Source: Pseudomonadota bacterium
Lineage (GTDB): Bacteria > Pseudomonadota > Alphaproteobacteria > Acetobacterales > Acetobacteraceae
Assembly: GCA_021807975.1 (NCBI GenBank)
Contig: JAKBCJ010000139.1
Location: 1 to 10,426, forward strand
DNA length: 10,426 nt
Direction of reading: 5' to 3'
In this document: positions 1-6,724 of the stretch, piece after piece
Layout: each line of letters begins with the position of its first letter
Position numbering within the stretch: position 1 is the stretch's first letter
Notes under the pieces: generated by a model
Seen by the model: only the letters and a program-made list of their open reading frames with translations
The model's database searches: none
What the model was told of the DNA's origin: nothing
Position numbers and translations under genes: made by a program

Positions 1-1
1 T

Positions 2-451
2 GATCGCGGCTTGCTTGTGGTGGCGGACGAGGCAACGATGAATATCGATCAGGAGCAGATGATACAATCATGGGTGTTCGACATCCTGTAAAACAGCACG
101 CCGATCTCGATCTCCACCATGCCGACGCCTTCGGATCAGGATTATATCAAGATCGGTGGCCAGTTCGGGCCGCATAACCTGCATGAGAACCGGCCGGGAT
201 CGTTCCGGTCTTCGACCACGATCTTTGCCACCTGGCAGAGCGCGGGGGTGCGGGTGTTCGATATCGCCGATCCGTACCGGCCTGAGGAAATCGGTTACTT
301 CGTGCCGCCGCGGCCGACGCATTGGATGGAGCCGATGCGCGGGCGGGCGAAGGTGCGTCACACAGCGGATATCTTCGTCGCGGAGGATGGGTTGATGTAC
401 GTCACCGATTACGACGCCGGACTGTACATCCTTCAATGGAACGGGGCGTAG
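2..451 (+). pseudogene. LVIVD-repeat beta-propeller protein, C-terminal part, interrupted by an in-frame stop
   Basis: The frame starting at base 2 is open from the window edge to a TAA at 89-91, then continues in the same frame to a TAG at 449-451. Both sides read as one protein: before the stop DRGLLVVADEATMNID and SWVFDIL, after it TPSDQDYIKIGGQFGPHNLH, then GVRVFDIADPYRPEEIGYFV and YVTDYDAGLYIL. The short VFDI / YI-type blades are characteristic of LVIVD-repeat propeller proteins, which are usually exported or surface proteins of unknown activity. No frameshift is needed; one sense codon (for example AAA, GAA or CAA) has become TAA. The next ATG (119) has no Shine-Dalgarno sequence, so separate translation of the distal part is doubtful. 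The N-terminus lies outside the window. It is followed 22 bp later by a dehydrogenase gene on the same strand. The alternatives are a sequencing error, or a functional protein shortened by about 120 residues. Confidence 0.72.
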
Positions 452-473
452 ATAAAAAGCCGAGGAGGGAGCG

Positions 474-1409
474 ATGAAAATCGGATTTATCGGGCTGGGC
501 ATGATGGGTGCCGGGATGGCGTCCAACCTGCAAAAGGCCGGTCATGAGTTGGTTGTCCACGACCTGACCCGGCAGGCGGCGTCCAGGCACCTGAACGATG
601 GCGCCGCCTGGGCCGACTCCCCGCGCGCCGTGGCACAGGCATGCGACATCGTCTTCACCTCGCTGCCGACCCCGGCGGACGTGCAACGGGTCGGCACAGG
701 TCCCGATGGGTTGATCGAGGGTTTTCGCCCCGGCGCCGCGTGGTTCGATCTGTCCACCAACGCGGTGGATGTCGTGCGGTCGTTGCACAGCCTGTTCGCC
801 GAGAAGGGGATCGACGTGCTGGACGCCCCGGTCAGCGGCGGCCCCAAGGGTGCCAACAGCGGCCGTCTGGCGATCTGGGTCGGCGGCGAAAAAGCGGTGT
901 TCGATCGTTACCTGCCCGTGCTGGAGGCGATGGGCGACCAAGCCGCCTATATCGGCCCGATCGGCGCCGGGTCCATCGCCAAGCTGGTCCATAATGCCAC
1001 CTCGGCGGCTGTGAATGTGGTACTGTCGGAGGTGTTCACCCTGGGCATAAAGGCCGGTGTCGAGCCGCTGGCGCTGTTCCAGGCGGTGCGCCAGGGCGCG
1101 ACCGGACGCGCCCGCGTGTTCGATCGTCTGGCGGATCATTTCCTCACCGGCAGCTATGACCCGGCGGACTTCGCCTTGCGGCTGCTCCACAAGGACGTCA
1201 GCCTGGCGTGCCAGCTTGCGCGCGATGTTCAGGTGCCGATGCGCCTGACCAACATGGCGCTGATGGAACTGACCGAGGGGCTGAACCGCGGCTGGGGCGC
1301 GCGCGATTCCCGCGTGGCGGCCTTGTTGCAACAGGAACGCGCCGGCATCCCCCCGATCGCCGTGCCGCCGGGCGAGATCAAGGCGGTGTTCGACGCCGAT
1401 CAGAAGTAA
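474..1409 (+). CDS. NAD(P)-dependent beta-hydroxyacid dehydrogenase, 3-hydroxyisobutyrate dehydrogenase family
   Basis: This 311-residue cytosolic enzyme would oxidise a beta-hydroxy acid (3-hydroxyisobutyrate, tartronate semialdehyde or a similar substrate) with NAD(P)+. The start is fixed by AGGAGG at 463-468, five bases before the ATG. The Rossmann dinucleotide motif GLGMMG is at residues 7-12 and is followed by an acidic D30 at the end of beta-2, which favours NAD over NADP. The substrate-binding signature DAPVSGG is at 117-123, and the catalytic lysine lies in GSIAKLVHN (K170, with N174 nearby). The conserved K240-D241 of the all-alpha C-terminal domain is present. Length is slightly above the family's usual 290-300 residues. 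It sits between the broken LVIVD gene and an LLM oxidoreductase on the same strand, with gaps of 22 and 31 bp, so it is probably co-transcribed with them in a catabolic operon. The fold and chemistry are certain at family level; the substrate cannot be read from the sequence. Confidence 0.93.
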   Translation: MKIGFIGLGMMGAGMASNLQKAGHELVVHDLTRQAASRHLNDGAAWADSPRAVAQACDIVFTSLPTPADVQRVGTGPDGLIEGFRPGAAWFDLSTNAVDVVRSLHSLFAEKGIDVLDAPVSGGPKGANSGRLAIWVGGEKAVFDRYLPVLEAMGDQAAYIGPIGAGSIAKLVHNATSAAVNVVLSEVFTLGIKAGVEPLALFQAVRQGATGRARVFDRLADHFLTGSYDPADFALRLLHKDVSLACQLARDVQVPMRLTNMALMELTEGLNRGWGARDSRVAALLQQERAGIPPIAVPPGEIKAVFDADQK

Positions 1410-1440
1410 AAAACATTATCCTCAACAAAGGAAACAGACC

Positions 1441-2331
1441 ATGCAACTTGGTGCCCTGATACCGCAGAACGCGACTGGCGGAAGCCCCGCCGCGGTGCGC
1501 GACTATGCCCTGACCCTGGAGGGTATGGGCTACGACTTCCTGGAAGTGCCCGACCACGTTCTGGGCAGCAAGCCCGCCACGGATGATCCCCGGGCCTCGG
1601 TGGCGGATGCATTGTATCATGATCCGTTCGTGCTGATCGGCTTTCTGGCGGCGGCCACGACCAAGTTGAACTTTTCAACTGGCGTGCTGATCGTCGCCCA
1701 GCGCCAGACTGCGTTGGTCGCGAAACAAGCCGCCTGCGTGGATGTGCTGTCGGGCAGCCGCTTCCGGCTTGGCATCGGCGTCGGCTGGAACCCGGTCGAG
1801 TTCACCGGCTTGAACGAAAACTTCCACAACCGCGGCCGCCGTTCGGAAGAGCAGGCCCGGGTCATGCAGGCGCTTTGGGCGAACCAGTACGTCGATTTCA
1901 AGGGCAAGTACCACACTATCGAGGACGCCGGCATCAACCCGCGCCCGGCTTCTGGTAAGGTGCCGCTGTGGTATGGCGGTCACCACGAACACACCCTGCC
2001 GCGGATCGCCAAATGGGGCGACGGCTGGATGCCCAACGCCTATCCGCCGGATCAATCCGCATTGGACGTGTTCGCCGAACTCCGCCGCCTGACGGAGAAA
2101 GAAGGCCGCGATCCGGCCAGCGTCGGGATCGAGGTCTGGACGTCGTGCGGGCAGGGCACCGAAGCCGATTGGCGCAAGGAGGCGCTGTTCTGGAAGCAGG
2201 CCGGTGCGACCCATCTGTGCCTGACCACCACATTCAACCGCCGCCATCACCACGCGATCCTGAGCCCGAACATGGCGGATCATCTGGCGGCGGCGAAGCG
2301 TTACCGGGACGCGGTGGGCGACATTCTTTAA
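1441..2331 (+). CDS. LLM class flavin/F420-dependent oxidoreductase
   Basis: This 296-residue protein of the bacterial luciferase-like monooxygenase superfamily (TIM barrel) resembles the short group usually annotated as 'F420-dependent LLM oxidoreductase'. Visible family marks are the N-terminal strand LGALIPQN, VPDHVLG (36-42), the loop LGIGVGWNPVEF (110-121) followed by RGRRSEEQ (131-138), which binds the flavin phosphate region in relatives, PLWYGG (175-180) and WGDGWMP (192-198). AAAGGA at 1427-1432, eight bases before the ATG, supports the start. It uses either FMNH2 or F420H2; the sequence alone does not decide, and F420 is not universal in proteobacteria. Two histidine-rich spots, GGHHEH (179-184) and RRHHH (267-271), are unusual and may shape the active site. 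It lies 31 bp behind the dehydrogenase, so the two probably share a transcript and pathway. Confidence 0.9.
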   Translation: MQLGALIPQNATGGSPAAVRDYALTLEGMGYDFLEVPDHVLGSKPATDDPRASVADALYHDPFVLIGFLAAATTKLNFSTGVLIVAQRQTALVAKQAACVDVLSGSRFRLGIGVGWNPVEFTGLNENFHNRGRRSEEQARVMQALWANQYVDFKGKYHTIEDAGINPRPASGKVPLWYGGHHEHTLPRIAKWGDGWMPNAYPPDQSALDVFAELRRLTEKEGRDPASVGIEVWTSCGQGTEADWRKEALFWKQAGATHLCLTTTFNRRHHHAILSPNMADHLAAAKRYRDAVGDIL

Positions 2332-2361
2332 CGGAGCAAATGAAGCAGTCAGCGGGTTGAT

Positions 2362-2385
2362 CCCGGTGCCGGTTTCGGCACCGGG
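2362..2385. terminator. GC-rich hairpin between convergent genes, probable bidirectional terminator
   Basis: A perfect 10-bp inverted repeat, CCCGGTGCCG at 2362-2371 and CGGCACCGGG at 2376-2385, has a 4-base loop GTTT. It lies 31 bp after the stop of the + strand LLM gene and 28 bp after the stop of the - strand membrane protein. There is no T-run on either side, so it may act as a weak or Rho-assisted terminator, or protect transcript ends. The symmetric position between convergent stops supports a shared end point. Confidence 0.55.
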
Positions 2386-2412
2386 CCGGGAGAAAGCGGC
2401 AATCAGGGTCTG

Positions 2413-3774
2413 TCAGCGCCCCGGCCGGACCCGCCGCCGGGTTACGGCCGTCCACATCGGCGATTCGGCTGCAAACCGCATCAGAATACCCGCCAGAATC
2501 GCCGCGAACCACCACCAGATCAGTTCGCGGCCAATCCAGAATGCCCAGGTGGGCAGCGAACCGCCGTCGGCGGGGCTGCGAAATCGGTCGTTCAGCCACT
2601 GCATCGGGATCGGAAACCACATCAGAAACAACGCCGCGGCAACGGCCCGGCGGCAGGTCCGCGCCAGTGCGCCCCCGGGTGAGGACCGAACCAACGCCAC
2701 CAGTCCGGGAATGATCAGCAGCATATGAATCTGCCGGTAGCCCGAATTACGGCCAATAATGAAACAACCGAACACAAGCGCGGCTCCCGCCACCAAGGCC
2801 AGCCGCTCCCTTTCCGTCAGGCGATCCAGCGCGACGCGCAAATCCGACCGGCCGGCAAGGCGGCTGCCGCCCCGCATGGGAAACCAGAATAACAGCGCCA
2901 CAAAAATCCCGGTAACGAGAAAACGGCTGTCCGCCAACTGACCCGCAACCGGACTGTCAATACCAAACGACGTGAATATATACCGCAAAAGCGAACCAAA
3001 ACCGAGCGGGAGCTGGACTGCACCGGATGCGGTAAAGATCGACGGTTGCGGTATGTTCGGGGCGATGCGGGCCAGCTCCGCATGATAAATCCACAGAAAG
3101 CCGCACGCCACGGTGACCGTCAGCACCGACAGCAACGCGGCGGGACGAAGCCGCTCCCGCAGTGCCAGGATCATCGCCACGAACGGGTAGAATTTCAGCA
3201 CCCCCCAGACCAGGATCACCGCGTAACCCGGCAGCCTAAGCCATCCGCCGCGTTCGACCAGCCAAACCGCCGACAGCACCGATACAAATATCATGACGTC
3301 GATATTGGCACGCTCGGCGGCGTACAATGTCATCGGCGAAACAATACCCAGCAGCACCGGACCATAATCGATCCGCTGCCGCGGGCGCGGCAGCATGGTG
3401 AACGACAACGCCAGCAAGCAGGCGAACAGCAGGCCAAGCGGATTGGTCCAGTCCCGCGAGGCCGGCCAGAACGACATCCACAACCATGCCGGCGAGTAAT
3501 TGAATGGCCGCCCGAGTTCGTCGCAAGGATTGCTGACATAGACATCGATGCCCTGGCGCAGGCACGCGTGAACCGCCCCAAACCACTCGATATCGATGAA
3601 CGGATACCGGAATGGTTGAAATGCCCAACGCCGCAGCACCGGCAAATAAAGGTCCCGGTCGGCGAGGTACAGCGCCACAAAGCAGCCCAGCACGAAAAAA
3701 CCGAACGCCGAGGCGATCAGGTTGCCTCGGGTCTTTGGCTGGACTGGCTGTCCGGCCGTGGATCGCGCCATCAT
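2413..3774 (-). CDS. polytopic membrane protein, GT-C / DUF2029 (GT87)-like glycosyltransferase
   Basis: This 453-residue integral inner-membrane protein has roughly ten hydrophobic segments, the first at about residues 19-38. The layout fits GT-C glycosyltransferases that use polyprenyl-phosphate sugars. An acidic motif DIEW (61-64) follows the first membrane helix, as in GT-C enzymes where acidic residues act in catalysis. Then come NPCDELGRPFNYSP (82-95), the family-like ERANID (154-159) and LKFYPF (193-198). I infer a role in adding a sugar (mannose or arabinose type) to a lipid or envelope glycan on the outer face of the membrane. The start is the first of two adjacent ATGs; the Shine-Dalgarno sequence is weak. 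It begins 25 bp after the stop of the upstream LLM gene on the same strand, so they may share a message although no functional link is obvious. Some stretches (about 2735-2780 and 2940-3000) look richer in A/T than the neighbouring genes, a possible hint of separate origin. Confidence 0.75.
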   Translation of the reverse strand: MMARSTAGQPVQPKTRGNLIASAFGFFVLGCFVALYLADRDLYLPVLRRWAFQPFRYPFIDIEWFGAVHACLRQGIDVYVSNPCDELGRPFNYSPAWLWMSFWPASRDWTNPLGLLFACLLALSFTMLPRPRQRIDYGPVLLGIVSPMTLYAAERANIDVMIFVSVLSAVWLVERGGWLRLPGYAVILVWGVLKFYPFVAMILALRERLRPAALLSVLTVTVACGFLWIYHAELARIAPNIPQPSIFTASGAVQLPLGFGSLLRYIFTSFGIDSPVAGQLADSRFLVTGIFVALLFWFPMRGGSRLAGRSDLRVALDRLTERERLALVAGAALVFGCFIIGRNSGYRQIHMLLIIPGLVALVRSSPGGALARTCRRAVAAALFLMWFPIPMQWLNDRFRSPADGGSLPTWAFWIGRELIWWWFAAILAGILMRFAAESPMWTAVTRRRVRPGR

Positions 3775-3799
3775 GTCATCCGCTCAGCCAGTACCGCCG

Positions 3800-4780
3800 C
3801 TACAGGGTGGCGAAAATCTCGCCCAGCCGCCGGATCGATCCCAGCACCTTGTCCTGCTCCAGCCCCGGCCACTGGCTGCGCATGATAAAATGATCGACAC
3901 CCAGCAGTTCGGTGTAGCGGATGATTTCGTCCTTCACCGATTCCTTGTCGCCGATGATAAACCGGTCCCTGGCGAAATCGTCGAAACTTGTGCCCTCCAG
4001 CGGGCTGGTCATGCCCCACTGGGCGTAGGCCGCGTATTTATACTCCAGCGCCGCCTTGCACTCCGCATACGCCGATGCCCGGCTTGCGCCGACATAGCAC
4101 TCCCGAGCAATCGGAAACTCCAATGGTGGGCGGCCGAATTCCTTCAACGCCGCCCGATATGTCGTCATCTGCGGGGTGATCTCCTGAATCGACGACGCAT
4201 TCGCGATCAGCCATGCATCGCCGATCCGCGCCGCCCGGCGGACCGCGGAATCGACCAGACCGGCGACATAAACCGGCGGCCCGCCGGCACGCACCGGTTT
4301 CACGCTGATGCCGGCATCCCGGACGGTGAAGAACTTGCCCTCGTGCGTGATGCGCCCGCCGCCCCACAGTTTGCGCATCAGCGTTACGCTCTCGCTGAAC
4401 CGCCCGGCGCGTTCGGCGTGGGTGATCCCGAACGCGGTGAACTCCGGCTCGCGGTAGCCCAGGCCGGCGCCCAGCACGTAATTGCCGCCGGTGATCACGT
4501 CCAAAGTCGCGGCTTCCTCGGCGACATGCATCGGATTCAGCAGCGGCAGGATCAGGATGTTGGGGCCGATCACCATGTTCTTGGCCTCGGCGGCCAGATA
4601 GGCCATCGCCGGCATGATTTGCAGCATCTGCATCGGGTAGGTCAGCCAGTGGTGCGGGAACCACAGCGAGGCATACCCCGCATCGCGCGCCACGCGCACC
4701 TGTTCGACCAACAGCGGTATCTGCGACGCGACGTTGGTGTCTTCCGGCCACTGGGTATTGATGAAAAGCCCGACCTTCAT
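3800..4780 (-). CDS. LLM class flavin-dependent oxidoreductase
   Basis: This 326-residue luciferase-like TIM-barrel oxidoreductase is a different subgroup from the one at 1441. Key stretches are the N-terminal MKVGLFINTQ, LWFPHHW (39-45), VIGPNILILPLLNP (70-83) with the typical pre-helix HVAEEAATLDVITGG (85-99), the flavin-binding loop LGAGLGYREPEF (103-114) and GDAWLIAN (187-194). AGGGGA (complement of 4789-4794), eight bases before the ATG, supports the start. It presumably uses reduced FMN (or F420) to oxidise an organic substrate in the cytosol. Substrate is unknown; relatives degrade aldehydes, nitrilotriacetate, alkanesulfonates and similar compounds, but the length and motifs do not point to one of these. 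It leads a two-gene unit with the downstream membrane glycosyltransferase-like gene, 25 bp apart, and is divergent from a small membrane protein gene. Confidence 0.9.
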   Translation of the reverse strand: MKVGLFINTQWPEDTNVASQIPLLVEQVRVARDAGYASLWFPHHWLTYPMQMLQIMPAMAYLAAEAKNMVIGPNILILPLLNPMHVAEEAATLDVITGGNYVLGAGLGYREPEFTAFGITHAERAGRFSESVTLMRKLWGGGRITHEGKFFTVRDAGISVKPVRAGGPPVYVAGLVDSAVRRAARIGDAWLIANASSIQEITPQMTTYRAALKEFGRPPLEFPIARECYVGASRASAYAECKAALEYKYAAYAQWGMTSPLEGTSFDDFARDRFIIGDKESVKDEIIRYTELLGVDHFIMRSQWPGLEQDKVLGSIRRLGEIFATL

Positions 4781-4857
4781 GGTGGCGATCCCCTTTGCGT
4801 GACTATCATCCTATGACCGGCCTTGAACCGGCGCAAACCTGGCGCCACATTCCCTTC

Positions 4858-5133
4858 ATGAAAAACCGCACACCGCCCGACCTGGATATGACCATCGACG
4901 GCGAATTCGTCGAACCGCCGGTCGCGCCGGTTGCCAACCGCATCCTGTTGTGGGCGATGATCGTTGCCGTGCTGGCCGGCGCTCTGGTGATCGCCGCGCT
5001 GGCCCTGTGGTTCGCGATGATGATCCTGCCGGTCGCGGCGGGCGCCGGGGTGGTGGCGTATGGCATGTATCGCTACCGGTTGTGGCGCCTGCAAAGCTCC
5101 CTTTCGGGCCAGCACAGCCTGCACACCAGATAG
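4858..5133 (+). CDS. small two-helix membrane protein of unknown function
   Basis: This is a 91-residue protein if read from the ATG at 4858. A polar, acidic N-terminus (DLDMTIDGEFVEPP, residues 8-21) precedes two adjacent hydrophobic segments, about 29-51 and 53-70, and a basic tail (YRYRLWR, 71-77). By the positive-inside rule the C-terminal end is probably cytoplasmic. I do not recognise the family. Upstream in-frame starts exist (TTG 4795, ATG 4813), but none of the candidates has a convincing Shine-Dalgarno sequence. The earliest would overlap the ribosome-binding site of the divergent LLM gene, so I prefer 4858, which leaves 77 bp for divergent promoters. The clear membrane segments and a coding-like G/C third-position pattern argue that it is real. 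Confidence 0.55.
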   Translation: MKNRTPPDLDMTIDGEFVEPPVAPVANRILLWAMIVAVLAGALVIAALALWFAMMILPVAAGAGVVAYGMYRYRLWRLQSSLSGQHSLHTR

Positions 5134-5211
5134 GCTTCGCGGGACATAACCGCGCCGGGCCATCCGGGCCGGCGCCTGCACGGTCTTGCGGCATAAGTCC
5201 GCCGTCGGTGT

Positions 5212-5228
5212 CCCGGGTGGCACCCGGG
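5212..5228. terminator. CCCGGGT/ACCCGGG hairpin between the small membrane gene and enolase
   Basis: A perfect 7-bp inverted repeat (5212-5218 and 5222-5228) with a 3-base loop GGC lies 78 bp after the stop of the small membrane protein and 68 bp before the enolase start. There is no T-run after it. It could end the upstream transcript or form a structure in the enolase leader; the sequence does not decide. Confidence 0.35.
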
Positions 5229-5296
5229 CTGGCAACATCGCCCCCAAGGTGTTAGGCAGCCCCGGAATTCGAAGCCCCTCTCAGGAGACGCCACCC

Positions 5297-6574
5297 ATGG
5301 CCGCGATTGCCGATATCACCGCCCGCGAAATCCTCGACAGCCGCGGGAATCCGACGGTCGAAGTCGATGTCATCCTGGAATCCGGCGCGATGGGGCGGGC
5401 GGCGGTGCCATCCGGCGCGTCCACCGGCGCGCATGAAGCGGTGGAGCTGCGCGACGGCGACAAATCGCGCTTCGGCGGCAAGGGCGTGCTGAACGCCGTC
5501 GCCAATGTCGAGGGCGAAATCCTGGAGGCGCTGGGCGGAATCGAGGCAACCGAACAGGTTGTCATCGACAACATCATGATCGATCTGGACGGCACACCGA
5601 ACAAGTCCCGCCTGGGCGCCAACGCCATCCTGGGCGTGTCGCTGGCGGTGGCAAAGGCCGCGGCGTCGGATCAGGGGCAGCCGCTGTACCGCTACATCGG
5701 CGGCGCCTATGCCCGCACCCTGCCGGTGCCGATGATGAATATCCTGAACGGCGGCAAGCACGCCGATAATCCGATCGATATCCAGGAGTTCATGATCCAG
5801 CCGATCTCCGCCCCCACGCTGGCCGATGCCGTGCGGATGGGGTCGGAGATTTTCGCCACCCTGAAGAAGGGCCTGCACGACGCCGGCCTGAACACCAACG
5901 TCGGCGACGAAGGCGGTTTCGCGCCCGACCTGAAATCGGCGGACGAAGCGCTTGGCTTCATCGCCAAGGCGGTCGAAAAGGCCGGTTACCGTGTCGGCGA
6001 AGACGTCACCTTCGCGCTGGACCCGGCATCCACCGAGTTCTTCAAGAACGGCAAATACCACCTGGAAGGCGAGGGCAAGGTGCTGGATGGCGATGCGATC
6101 GTCCGGTACTACGCTGACCTTTGTGCCCGCTACCCGATCGTGTCCATCGAGGATGGCTGCGCCGAGGACGACTGGGAAACCTGGAAGCTGCTGACGGAAA
6201 CGCTGGGCAAGACAGTCCAATTGGTAGGCGACGATTTGTTCGTCACCAACCCCGAACGCCTGCGCCGCGGTATCGCGGAAGGATCCGCCAACGCGATCCT
6301 GATCAAGGTCAACCAGATCGGCACCCTGTCGGAAACGCTGGAAACCGTTGAAATCGCGCATCGCGCCGGCTGGAAAGCGGTTATGAGCCACCGTTCCGGC
6401 GAAACCGAGGACTCCACGATCGCCGATCTGGCGGTGGCGAGCAACTGCGGGCAGATCAAGACCGGCAGTCTCGCGCGCAGCGACCGGACCGCGAAATACA
6501 ACCAGTTGATCCGCATCGAACATCAACTGGCCGAAGCGGCGCGCTATGCCGGGGCAACGATTCTGCGCCGCTGA
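5297..6574 (+). CDS. eno: enolase (phosphopyruvate hydratase)
   Basis: Enolase converts 2-phosphoglycerate to phosphoenolpyruvate in glycolysis/gluconeogenesis and is a cytosolic Mg2+-dependent homodimer or octamer. At 425 residues it has the normal bacterial length. Although the frame is open further upstream, AGGAG at 5283-5287, nine bases before the ATG, and the standard N-terminus (ITAREILDSRGNPTVEVDV) fix the start. The conserved active-site elements are all visible: PSGASTGAHEA (38-48), NGGKHADN with H155, the general acid region GDEGGFAP with E205, metal ligands D242, E285 and D312, the signature ILIKVNQIGTLSET with general base K337, SHRSGETED (364-372) and QIKTGS with K388. These align with a constant small offset to the E. 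coli residues E209, D246, E290, D317 and K342. Slightly unusual variants are DPASTEFF (242-249) and DGCAEDDW (286-293) in place of more common residues. The gene appears monocistronic, with a hairpin on each side. Confidence 0.99.
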   Translation: MAAIADITAREILDSRGNPTVEVDVILESGAMGRAAVPSGASTGAHEAVELRDGDKSRFGGKGVLNAVANVEGEILEALGGIEATEQVVIDNIMIDLDGTPNKSRLGANAILGVSLAVAKAAASDQGQPLYRYIGGAYARTLPVPMMNILNGGKHADNPIDIQEFMIQPISAPTLADAVRMGSEIFATLKKGLHDAGLNTNVGDEGGFAPDLKSADEALGFIAKAVEKAGYRVGEDVTFALDPASTEFFKNGKYHLEGEGKVLDGDAIVRYYADLCARYPIVSIEDGCAEDDWETWKLLTETLGKTVQLVGDDLFVTNPERLRRGIAEGSANAILIKVNQIGTLSETLETVEIAHRAGWKAVMSHRSGETEDSTIADLAVASNCGQIKTGSLARSDRTAKYNQLIRIEHQLAEAARYAGATILRR

Positions 6575-6608
6575 AGCCGGGCACCCCGCCGGCACCCGAA
6601 CCGTCAGC

Positions 6609-6633
6609 GATGGCCGGAGCTTTTCCGGCCATC
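6609..6633 (+). terminator. probable intrinsic-type terminator after enolase
   Basis: A perfect 10-bp inverted repeat, GATGGCCGGA at 6609-6618 and TCCGGCCATC at 6624-6633, has a 5-base loop GCTTT and begins 34 bp after the enolase stop. A T-rich stretch (TTTTT, 6645-6649) follows only after about 11 bases, so it is not a textbook terminator, but stem length and position make an end of the eno transcript likely. Confidence 0.7.
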
Positions 6634-6660
6634 CCCCGGTTCGATTTTTCCCGCCCGGCC

Positions 6661-6675
6661 TCAACCTTTCATTAA
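6661..6675 (+). promoter_or_regulatory. CtrA-like box upstream of the diguanylate cyclase gene
   Basis: TCAA (6661-6664), seven bases, then TTAA (6672-6675) matches the CtrA response-regulator site TTAA-N7-TTAA at seven of eight positions. The right half extends to TTAACC, as in the longer half-site form. It ends 49 bases before the ATG at 6725, a position where a regulator would touch a promoter, and stands out as an A/T-rich island in GC-rich DNA. A near-equivalent site lies before the PAS gene at 9968. Binding is an inference; short A/T-rich words also occur by chance in promoters. Confidence 0.38.
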
Positions 6676-6724
6676 CCTTTTTCTGCGCTTGATAGCGGCT
6701 CAGCCTCTCGGGGACGCGCCGCGC

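Noticed and set aside
402..1331. Open - strand frame of 309 codons opposite the beta-hydroxyacid dehydrogenase
   Set aside because: It is a composition shadow of a certain gene, with no family motifs.
3722..4816. Open + strand frame of 364 codons opposite the second LLM gene
   Set aside because: The translation is Arg/His/Gln-rich without domain signs, while the opposite strand encodes a clear LLM oxidoreductase with a ribosome-binding site.
5186..5296. Upstream extension of the enolase frame by 37 codons
   Set aside because: The extension includes the strong hairpin at 5212-5228 and the AGGAG ribosome-binding site, and the ATG at 5297 gives the standard enolase N-terminus.
6662..6680. Direct repeat of the word AACCTTT before the cyclase gene
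   Set aside because: Two copies of a short word are better explained as part of the CtrA-like A/T-rich promoter element than as a separate repeat feature.
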